This document shows positions 1-6,908 of a stretch of DNA of 11,236 nucleotides, in pieces. How positions within the stretch are numbered: position 1 is the stretch's first letter; each line of letters opens with the position of its first letter. This stretch comes from Pseudomonadota bacterium (GTDB lineage: Bacteria > Pseudomonadota > Alphaproteobacteria > Acetobacterales > Acetobacteraceae): positions 1 through 11,236 of the forward strand of contig JAKBAQ010000071.1 in assembly GCA_021808985.1 (NCBI GenBank), in the 5' to 3' direction. Under the pieces are notes generated by a model, which was given only the letters and a program-made list of their open reading frames with translations, searched no databases and was not told where the DNA came from. Position numbers and translations under genes: made by a program.

Positions 1-3000
1 GGCACGCTGGGTGCGTTTGCGGCGGCGGGGGATATTCTGCTGCATGATAGCGGCGCGCTGGCGATTGCCGGTTTGGTGCAGACGCCGGGGCTGCTGACGC
101 TGGAGGATGGCGGCGCGGTGAGCGAGCTGGGCGGCGGGCTGCTGAATGTTGGGACGCTGAACAGTGGCGGGACGACGATTGGCGGTGATGTGCAACTGAC
201 CAACTTCAACGGCATCGGCACGCTGGGCAACCTGCTCACGGCGGGGAACTTGACTCTGGACAATGCCGGAAGCTTGACGATGGCGGGGCCGGTGCAGGCG
301 AACATGGTGACGCTGGTTGACAATGGCGTGCTGACGTTGGGGGGCCTGTTGCAGGCAACCGGCGGCCAGGCGGTGCTGGTGGCTGACGGGTTGCTCGAAG
401 CGGCGGGCGGCGCGGTGAGCGTGGGCGGTGGCGGGACCATAGATATCGCGCCCTATACCGGCGGCGGGGTGATTGATCTGGGCGGAACGGCCGTGGGTGG
501 GCTGGAACTCTCGAGCCAGTTGCTGAGCGGGCTGGCCTCGGCCGGGACGATTGTGATCGGCCGGGCCGGCGGCTTTAGCGCCGGCAGTATCTACACCGAG
601 GGGCTGCTGATTCTCTCCAACCCGGTGCTTGTGCTGGATGCCGCCGGGCCGATTACCCAGACCGGGGGGTTGATTGGCAAGGCGATTGATGTGAGCGCGA
701 GCAGCCTGACACTGAATGGGGGGCTGGAAGCGAACACGCTGAATCTGGTGAGCAGCGGCGGTATCACGCAGTCTGGCGCTGGTGAATTGTATGTTGGCAC
801 GCTGAGCAGCGGCGGGGCGACGATCGGCGGGGATGTGGCGCTGAATGGGTCATTAAATTCAGTGTTCACGTTGGGAGGTTTTGATGCCGCGGGGAATTTT
901 GCCCTCACCGATGGCGCGCCGCTGGTGGTGGATGGACCGGTAAAGGCCGCGAATATTGCGCTGAATGATGGCTCGGCCAGTGCCAGCAGCCTGGCGATCA
1001 ACGGTACGCTGGCAGCGGGTTCGGGCGGCACGATCAGCCTGATCGCGAATTCCATAACCTCGAGCGGCGCCAGTATTACGGTGCCTGGGGGGACGGTGGC
1101 GATCGCGCCTTATACCAGCGGCACGGCGGTTGATTTGGGCGGCACGGCGGCGGGGCTGGATTTGAGCGGCGCGCTGCTGGGGGCGGTTAGCGGTTCGACG
1201 GCGCTGGTGGATATCAGCACCACAGGCAGCATCGCCACCGATGGCGTGGTGAGCGTTGCGGCGGGCGCGTTGCGGCTGAGCGGCAATGGCGTGGGGTTCA
1301 ATGGCACGCTGGCGGTTCCGGGAGCGCTTGAGCTGGCGAGCACGAATGGCGTGACTACGGCCTCGGGTGAGTCGCTGAGTGTGGGCACCTTGCTGGCGGG
1401 AGGTGCGATCAGCGGGCCGGTGAATATGGCGCTCGGTAATAATGATATCGGGACGCTGGGGGCGTTTTCACTTTCGGGCGCCGGGAATGATCTGGCCCTG
1501 AGCAGCCAGACGCCGCTGGTGGTCAGCGGGGCTCTGAATGCGGGCAATATTTCGTTGAACGCGGATGGGTTGACGCTGGCCAGCGTTGTCAATGCCGGTT
1601 CGGCGGTGACGCTGAACAGCGGGGCGGGGGTGGTGGAGGCCAGCGGCGGCGCGATTGATGCGCCGAGCCTGACCACCGGAGGCGCCACGGTGACGGGCGC
1701 CGTGCTGCTGGGGGGTGGCAATAGTATCGGCATGCTGAGCGGGCTCATGGCCAGTGGGGACGTGCTGGTGAACGATGCCGGGCCGTTGAGCGTGACGGGA
1801 GGATTGACGGGCGCGAATATCACGTTGGATGCTGCCGGGCTGACTTTTGCCAGCGATGTTGCCACGCCTGGATTGCTGGCGCTGGCGAGCAGTGGCGGGG
1901 TGGCCCAGACGGCCGGCACAATCAGCGCCGCGACGCTGAGCAGCGATGGCGGGACGATTGCCGGTGGCGTGGATATCGGCCTGCCCGGGAATGCGGTGCA
2001 GACGATTTCTGGGTTTGCCGCCGGCGGTGATGTGAGCTTGGCGGATGCCGGCACGCTGAGTGTGGCTGGACCGTTGAGCGCCGCGAATATCACGCTTTCG
2101 GCGGCGGGCATTGCGGTGGATGGCGGCATTACAACCGGTGTGCTGCAGCTGGCGAGCAGCGCCGGGGTGAGCGAGGGCGCGGCCGGCCAGGTGACGGCGG
2201 CGACGCTGACGACTGGCGGCGCCACGATTGCCGGCGATGCCGTGCTGAATATGGCGGGGAACAGGGTTGGCACGCTGGGAGGTTTTGCCGCCACCGGGGG
2301 GTTGACCTTGAACAATGCCACGGACCTGACGCTTGCGGGGCCGGTGACTCTGGGAGGTACGCTGGCGCTACTCGATACCGGAAATATCACGCAGACGGGT
2401 GGCGGCATTATGGCGGCGGCGCTGACCAGCGATGGCGGCACCATCGGCGGGAATGCGCTGTTTGGCGCGGCGGGCAATGCGATCCCCGTGCTGGGCGCCT
2501 TCGCGGCGGGAGGGGATGTGCTGCTCAACGATACGGGGGCGCTTAATCTGGCGGGAAATATAAGTGCCGGGAACATGCTTGGCCTGGATGCGGGTGGCGC
2601 CATTACGCAGGGCAGCGGCATTGTCTCCGCCGCGTTGCTGAACGCGAGCGGCACAGCGTTGACGTTGCCGGATGCGAACGTGATCGGCGCGCTGGGCAGT
2701 GTTACGACCAGCGGCGATATCAGCGCGGCGGGTGTGAATGGCATTGCGGGGCCAGTGAGCGCGAATAACGCGACGCTCTCCACCACGGGCAATTTCACGC
2801 AAACCGGCGATGCGCGGATATCAAACGCGCTTTATGTGACGGCCGGGGGAAATGTGAGCCAGAATGCGGGCAGCGTGAGCGCGCAGACCGCGACGATTTC
2901 AGCCGGCGGAAGCATGAGCCTTTCAGGCACGACGGCGATTGCCAATGAGGTGGACCTGATCGCGGCGAGCAGCATCACGCATGCGGCCGGCTCGTTGAGC

Positions 3001-3789
3001 GCGGCGACATTGGTGGGCGCCGCTGGGACATTGGCGTCCTTCGGCGCGTATACGAATATTGGCACGTTGGGCAGCTTCATCATGCATGACAGCCTGTTCG
3101 CGTTGGCGAATGCAGGGCCGTTGACGATCGTGGGGCCGGTGGTCGCCAATACGGTGACGATCACGGCGCAGGGGCCGGTCACGCTGGCGGGGAGCGCCAC
3201 GGGCGGGTTGTTCATCACGGGGACCATTGCTTCGAGCACGACAACGGCGCCCTCACCGCTTGATTCGGTGATAAGCTCCACCGGAAGCGCGGCGGCGATT
3301 CAGCAAACTGGCACCTTCCTGGTGAATTACGGCGCGAATGCGCTCACCTACCTCAATAACGCAAGCCAGCCGGCCACCCTCTTCCTTTACACGCAGCCGA
3401 GCGGGACCATGAATTTCGCGGCGAATACGAATGGCAGCCTGTATGCGCCGAGCCTCGCCCTGGTGTTGGCGGCGGGGGCGAGCGGGGTGGTTACGGGCAA
3501 TGTCAATCTCCAGCATCTGGAGGTGCTGAGCGCGCTTTCGGTTAATCTGAACGGGACGATTGCCGGTATCCCGGGGCCGACGGCGGCGGGCGGCGGCACG
3601 GCTTTTCCGTTCCCGCAATCGGGCTACCGGTTCAATACGTGTCCGATCGGTTCGGTCAATTGCACGATTCTGCCAATTGAGCTGCCGCCGGAGGGCAATC
3701 CGCTCCAGAATTTTGACATTGCGCCCCGCAAGCGCAAGCGGCTTGACCATGGTGTCCAGCTTCCCGGCATTGCGACACGCGATTTTTGA
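1..3789 (+). CDS. Large secreted beta-helix repeat protein, filamentous-haemagglutinin type (5' end outside window)
   Basis: The frame is open from base 1 and ends at TGA 3787-3789, giving 1262 visible residues; the true start, and any signal peptide or two-partner-secretion domain, lie upstream. The protein is almost wholly Gly, Ala, Ser, Thr, Leu, Val, Asn and Asp in short alternating strands, the pattern of a right-handed beta-helix adhesin or exoprotein. Recurrent units carry a GGxTIxG turn, a TLGxF strand, an AGPLxxxG strand and an AANITL strand. Two longer modules have an IAPYT...DLGG...LS motif seen in alphaproteobacterial haemagglutinin-like proteins. I found no tryptophan and only two cysteines, in a CX6C near the C-terminus (codons 3640 and 3661). 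The last 50 residues leave the repeat style: Pro-rich, then a basic RKRKR stretch, then LPGIATRDF. It is probably exported to the cell surface. The CHAT lipoprotein gene follows after 14 bases. The family call is firm, the exact role unknown. Confidence 0.85.
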   Translation, partial: GTLGAFAAAGDILLHDSGALAIAGLVQTPGLLTLEDGGAVSELGGGLLNVGTLNSGGTTIGGDVQLTNFNGIGTLGNLLTAGNLTLDNAGSLTMAGPVQANMVTLVDNGVLTLGGLLQATGGQAVLVADGLLEAAGGAVSVGGGGTIDIAPYTGGGVIDLGGTAVGGLELSSQLLSGLASAGTIVIGRAGGFSAGSIYTEGLLILSNPVLVLDAAGPITQTGGLIGKAIDVSASSLTLNGGLEANTLNLVSSGGITQSGAGELYVGTLSSGGATIGGDVALNGSLNSVFTLGGFDAAGNFALTDGAPLVVDGPVKAANIALNDGSASASSLAINGTLAAGSGGTISLIANSITSSGASITVPGGTVAIAPYTSGTAVDLGGTAAGLDLSGALLGAVSGSTALVDISTTGSIATDGVVSVAAGALRLSGNGVGFNGTLAVPGALELASTNGVTTASGESLSVGTLLAGGAISGPVNMALGNNDIGTLGAFSLSGAGNDLALSSQTPLVVSGALNAGNISLNADGLTLASVVNAGSAVTLNSGAGVVEASGGAIDAPSLTTGGATVTGAVLLGGGNSIGMLSGLMASGDVLVNDAGPLSVTGGLTGANITLDAAGLTFASDVATPGLLALASSGGVAQTAGTISAATLSSDGGTIAGGVDIGLPGNAVQTISGFAAGGDVSLADAGTLSVAGPLSAANITLSAAGIAVDGGITTGVLQLASSAGVSEGAAGQVTAATLTTGGATIAGDAVLNMAGNRVGTLGGFAATGGLTLNNATDLTLAGPVTLGGTLALLDTGNITQTGGGIMAAALTSDGGTIGGNALFGAAGNAIPVLGAFAAGGDVLLNDTGALNLAGNISAGNMLGLDAGGAITQGSGIVSAALLNASGTALTLPDANVIGALGSVTTSGDISAAGVNGIAGPVSANNATLSTTGNFTQTGDARISNALYVTAGGNVSQNAGSVSAQTATISAGGSMSLSGTTAIANEVDLIAASSITHAAGSLSAATLVGAAGTLASFGAYTNIGTLGSFIMHDSLFALANAGPLTIVGPVVANTVTITAQGPVTLAGSATGGLFITGTIASSTTTAPSPLDSVISSTGSAAAIQQTGTFLVNYGANALTYLNNASQPATLFLYTQPSGTMNFAANTNGSLYAPSLALVLAAGASGVVTGNVNLQHLEVLSALSVNLNGTIAGIPGPTAAGGGTAFPFPQSGYRFNTCPIGSVNCTILPIELPPEGNPLQNFDIAPRKRKRLDHGVQLPGIATRDF
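424..561 (+). repeat. Long beta-helix module, first copy (IAPYT / DLGG / LS motif)
   Basis: The reading TIDIAPYTGGGVIDLGG is followed by an LSSQLLSGL segment and a TIVIG strand. The same layout recurs at about 1087-1218 with IAPYTSGTAVDLGG and LSGALLGAV. The module resembles the 'APxxxxxVDLGG...LS...L' segment common in alphaproteobacterial haemagglutinin-like proteins. Its presence makes the first two repeat intervals roughly twice the length of later ones. Confidence 0.6.
1087..1218 (+). repeat. Long beta-helix module, second copy
   Basis: Protein-level second copy of the module at 424-561: GGTVAIAPYTSGTAVDLGG, then an LSGALLGAV helix-like break and a short strand. No further copy was seen downstream, so the module is limited to the upstream half of the visible coding region. 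Confidence 0.55.
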
Positions 3790-3792
3790 AGG
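3788..3792 (+). promoter_or_regulatory. Weak Shine-Dalgarno (GAAGG) for the CHAT lipoprotein gene
   Basis: GAAGG overlaps the stop of the beta-helix gene and ends 11 bases before ATG 3804. It supports that ATG over the TTG at 3786 and suggests translational coupling to the upstream gene. Confidence 0.4.
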
Positions 3793-3803
3793 CGGGCAGA
3801 GAC

Positions 3804-6800
3804 ATGACCGGTAAACGGATGAAGATGGTCAGAGCCGGGTTGGTGATGGTGATGGGCGTGGCCCTGGCAAGCTGCGCCAAGCCGCCAATGTCTGCCTATG
3901 ATAATCCCGGGGGGAGTGAGAGCGCTGCCGTCAGCCTGCCGGTTGGGCAGAATACCGCTGGGGAGAGTTGCACGATCCAGCGCAGCGGCAATACCGCCGA
4001 TGTGTATTGCGGCTCATGGGACCAGCCGAGCGCGCATGTGCAAAATGGCGGCCCGGCGGCGGCGGGCGATTTGGCCGCGCTGGCGACGACGAGCGCATGG
4101 CGGGCCTCGCTGGAGGGGAGCTATGCCTGCAACGCGCCCACGGCGGCGACGATTCTGGATGGCGTGCCCGCCGAGGTGCTGGCGTGCACCCAGCGTTTTG
4201 GCGGTTGGCCGCATGTGGCGCTGGCAAGCGTGATTGACGGGAACGTGTATTACGCCGATGGCGTGCTGCCGGCGCTGCCGCCGATGCAACGCGCGATCGG
4301 CGTGATGAGCGGCAAGATCGCACCCAGTGACGCCGGGCAGGCGACGGTGGCGGCCTCTGACCAGATTCTGGCGCAGCGGCTGGCGGCGCAGGCGTTCAGC
4401 TCCGGGGATGTCGGCCATTATGAGGCGCTGATGGCGCTTGGGGCCAAGGCCAATCAGGCGGAGGATTTTCCCGCGGCGGTGATTGCGTATCGCGCGGCGC
4501 TGGCGTTGCAGCAGAAGAAAATCGGCGCCGACAATCCGGGCACGGTGGCGCCGTTGCTGGAGCTGGCGCTTAATCTTTCCGACCAGGCGCAATATCCGCA
4601 GGCGGCGAATATGTTCGCGGCGGCGGCGAAGCTGGTGCCGCATGCCAGCGACCCGACCGCGATGGCAAAGCTGCTGCATTATGAGGGGCTGGACCAGTTG
4701 AACCAGAACCATCTGCCGCAGGCGCTGGATTTGCTGCGGCAAGCGGAGAGGCTTTACGCGGCGCTGCTGCCGCCGGAGATGTTGCAGGCGAAGCCGACGA
4801 CAAGAGCCAATGAGGCATTGTTCAGCGTGAGCGCGCAGCCGGGCTTAAGCAATCTGTTGGCGGCGCAGGCGACGCTGAATACCCCGGTGATGCAGAGCGC
4901 GCTGCTGGGGGTGATTGAAACCTGGCGGTATCAGGCCATCGCGCTGGAGGCCAGCGGTGACAAGGCGGGAAGCGCCAAGGCGATGGCGACGGCGGACAGG
5001 ATTGCGCGGGCGAATGACATTGCGCCCCCGGTGCTGAGTGGCAGACTTGAACGCACCAGCGCGATTTTGGCGGTGGCCCATGGGGAGACCGGCAGCGCGG
5101 TGGACGACCTGCAGGGGGCGGCGACGGATTTTGCCACGGCGATACCAGGGTCACGCCCGGTTGCGGAAACGGAGCTGTTGCAGGCGGCGGTGTTTCATGA
5201 CGGGGAAAATGACCAGGCGGCGCTGACGGCCTGCCGCAGAGGCATCGGCCTGTTGACGAAATTGCAGCTGGGAACATCGGCCAGGCTGATTTCGCCATGT
5301 TTGGATGTGTTCGCGGCGATGGCGACGGCGGAGCCGGCGGATGCGCAGGTGTTTTATGATGAAATGTTCGCCGCCGCTGAATTGGCCCAGGGCAGCGTGA
5401 CGGCGCAGGAAATCGCCGAGGCGGCGGCGCGGCTTTCCACGAGCTCGTCTGATCCGAAAGTGGCGTCGGCGATTCGTGCCCAGCAGGATGCGCAGGCGGC
5501 TTTGGTGAGCCTGTATCAGCAACGCGACGAGTTGGCGCATACGACGGGGACGGGCGGCACGGCGGCATTGAGTGCGCTGGACAAGAAAATCGCCGCGGCG
5601 AATGCTGAGTTGCAGCAGGCGACCCTGGCGGAACAGGCGGCGGCGCCGAATTTCGGGCAGCTTGTGCAGCAGGTGGTGCCGGCCAAGGCGGTGTTGGCGC
5701 TGTTGAGGCCTGATGAGGCGTTTTTGGGAATTACGGCGGGGCCGGACCATAGCTGGCTGTTTTTTCTGCATGACGGGGCGATACAGGTGGCGCGCAGCCA
5801 GACCAATGATGCCGGCATGGCGGCGCTGGTTTCGGCCGTGCGCGCCAGCATCGAGCCGACGCAGGCCGGGCTGCCGCCTTTTGACATGGCGGGCGCGGCG
5901 GCGATCTATCATGCGACGGTGGGGCCGTTCGCGGCTGACATGAAGAACGTGAAGGAACTGGTGGTGGCGCCTTCCGGCCCGCTGCTGGCGTTGCCGTTCG
6001 CCTTGCTGCCGACCGGGCCGGCCAGCGCCGCCGACCTGGAAAATGCGCCATGGCTGATCCGCGAGGCGACGCTGACCTATGTGCCGGCGGCCGCGAATTT
6101 TGTCTCGTTACGGAAAGTCGCGGGGACTTCGGCGGCCAAGAAGCCCTGGTTCGGTTTTGGCGATTTCAGGCCGGTAACCCTGGCGCAGGCGCAGGGGACC
6201 TACAATGTGGCGACTTGCCAGGACAGCGCGGCGTTGTTCGCCAATTTGCCGCATTTGCCCTATGCCAAGCTGGAATTGCAGGCGGGGGCGGCGATTTTTG
6301 GCGCCGGGCCGAACGATGAGCTGCTGGGCGCGAACTTCACCGTGCCGAATGTGGAGAAGGCGGATTTGAAGAATTTCAGAATTCTGCATTTCGCCACGCA
6401 TGCGCTGCTGCCGACGGATCTGCCCTGCCAAAGCCAGCCGGCGATCGTGACATCAGCGCCGCCGGGTGCAGCCACGGCCGATGATGCGTTGCTGACCACC
6501 AGCGATGTGACGGACCTGCATCTGGATGCTGATCTGGTATTGCTCTCGGCGTGCAATACTGGTGGGGGAACGAATGGCGGCGAGGCGCTTTCGGGCTTGG
6601 CGCGAAGCTTTTTCTATGCGGGGGCGCGGGCGTTGATGGTGACGCAATGGTCGGTGAACGACCAGGTGTCGGCGTATCTGGTGGCGGATACGTTAAGCCG
6701 GCTTCATGCGGGGATGGATGGTGGGGTGGCGGGCAGCGTGCGGGCGGCGCAGCTGGCGTTGCTCAGTGGAGCGGGGAAGACCTTTCCAGCGGCGATCGCG

Positions 6801-6902
6801 GATCCGTTTTACTGGGCGGCGTTTACGGTGATCGGCGACGGCGGAAATGCCGCAGATTTGGGAGGCGCGGCTCTTTCCGGCCCGGCACGGACCGGACTAT
6901 AA
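3804..6902 (+). CDS. TPR-CHAT lipoprotein, predicted caspase-like cysteine protease
   Basis: The product has 1032 residues if started at ATG 3804. TTG 3786 would only add a short tail before the signal peptide. The N-terminus is basic, then hydrophobic, ending in a lipobox VALASC with lipidation Cys24, so the protein should be membrane-anchored and extracytoplasmic. Residues 50-170 form an unrecognised domain with four cysteines (56, 69, 109, 128). Residues 200-320 are TPR-like (LGAKANQAEDFPAAVIAYRAAL and the following LALNLSDQAQYPQAANMF unit). Residues 555-615 look helical or coiled-coil. From about 630 to the end is a CHAT domain, with LVVAPSGPLLALPFALL, then HFATHA (catalytic His866) and LLSACNTG (catalytic Cys917), and a VTQWSVND strand. 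Both dyad residues are intact. CHAT proteases are clan CD relatives of caspase and separase. Likely partners are its operon neighbours; the substrate is unknown. Family call firm; export strong; protease activity inferred. Confidence 0.9.
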   Translation: MTGKRMKMVRAGLVMVMGVALASCAKPPMSAYDNPGGSESAAVSLPVGQNTAGESCTIQRSGNTADVYCGSWDQPSAHVQNGGPAAAGDLAALATTSAWRASLEGSYACNAPTAATILDGVPAEVLACTQRFGGWPHVALASVIDGNVYYADGVLPALPPMQRAIGVMSGKIAPSDAGQATVAASDQILAQRLAAQAFSSGDVGHYEALMALGAKANQAEDFPAAVIAYRAALALQQKKIGADNPGTVAPLLELALNLSDQAQYPQAANMFAAAAKLVPHASDPTAMAKLLHYEGLDQLNQNHLPQALDLLRQAERLYAALLPPEMLQAKPTTRANEALFSVSAQPGLSNLLAAQATLNTPVMQSALLGVIETWRYQAIALEASGDKAGSAKAMATADRIARANDIAPPVLSGRLERTSAILAVAHGETGSAVDDLQGAATDFATAIPGSRPVAETELLQAAVFHDGENDQAALTACRRGIGLLTKLQLGTSARLISPCLDVFAAMATAEPADAQVFYDEMFAAAELAQGSVTAQEIAEAAARLSTSSSDPKVASAIRAQQDAQAALVSLYQQRDELAHTTGTGGTAALSALDKKIAAANAELQQATLAEQAAAPNFGQLVQQVVPAKAVLALLRPDEAFLGITAGPDHSWLFFLHDGAIQVARSQTNDAGMAALVSAVRASIEPTQAGLPPFDMAGAAAIYHATVGPFAADMKNVKELVVAPSGPLLALPFALLPTGPASAADLENAPWLIREATLTYVPAAANFVSLRKVAGTSAAKKPWFGFGDFRPVTLAQAQGTYNVATCQDSAALFANLPHLPYAKLELQAGAAIFGAGPNDELLGANFTVPNVEKADLKNFRILHFATHALLPTDLPCQSQPAIVTSAPPGAATADDALLTTSDVTDLHLDADLVLLSACNTGGGTNGGEALSGLARSFFYAGARALMVTQWSVNDQVSAYLVADTLSRLHAGMDGGVAGSVRAAQLALLSGAGKTFPAAIADPFYWAAFTVIGDGGNAADLGGAALSGPARTGL

Positions 6903-6908
6903 GCATTC

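Larger units (their letters stand above)
166..2640 (+). repeat. Degenerate tandem repeats within the beta-helix gene
   Basis: Copies of the GG(A/T)TIxG turn start near 166, 811, 1399, 1678, 1948, 2215 and 2434, with a decayed copy near 2640. Spacing is about 196-215 residues for the first two intervals, then 93, 90 and 89, then 73. The units are similar in protein (GGATxxG, TLGGFxAxGD, GPLSAANITL) but diverged in DNA. They read as one coil module amplified in the past, not a recent slippage array. Confidence 0.75.

Noticed and set aside
1110..2798. Long open frame of 562 codons on the - strand
   Set aside because: It is a Pro/Ala/Ser-rich mirror of the repetitive beta-helix gene, with no domain, and is expected from GC-rich codon use.
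3786..3803. TTG start giving the CHAT lipoprotein six more residues and overlapping the upstream stop
   Set aside because: ATG 3804 has GAAGG at a usable distance and gives a normal lipoprotein signal peptide; the extra residues add nothing typical.
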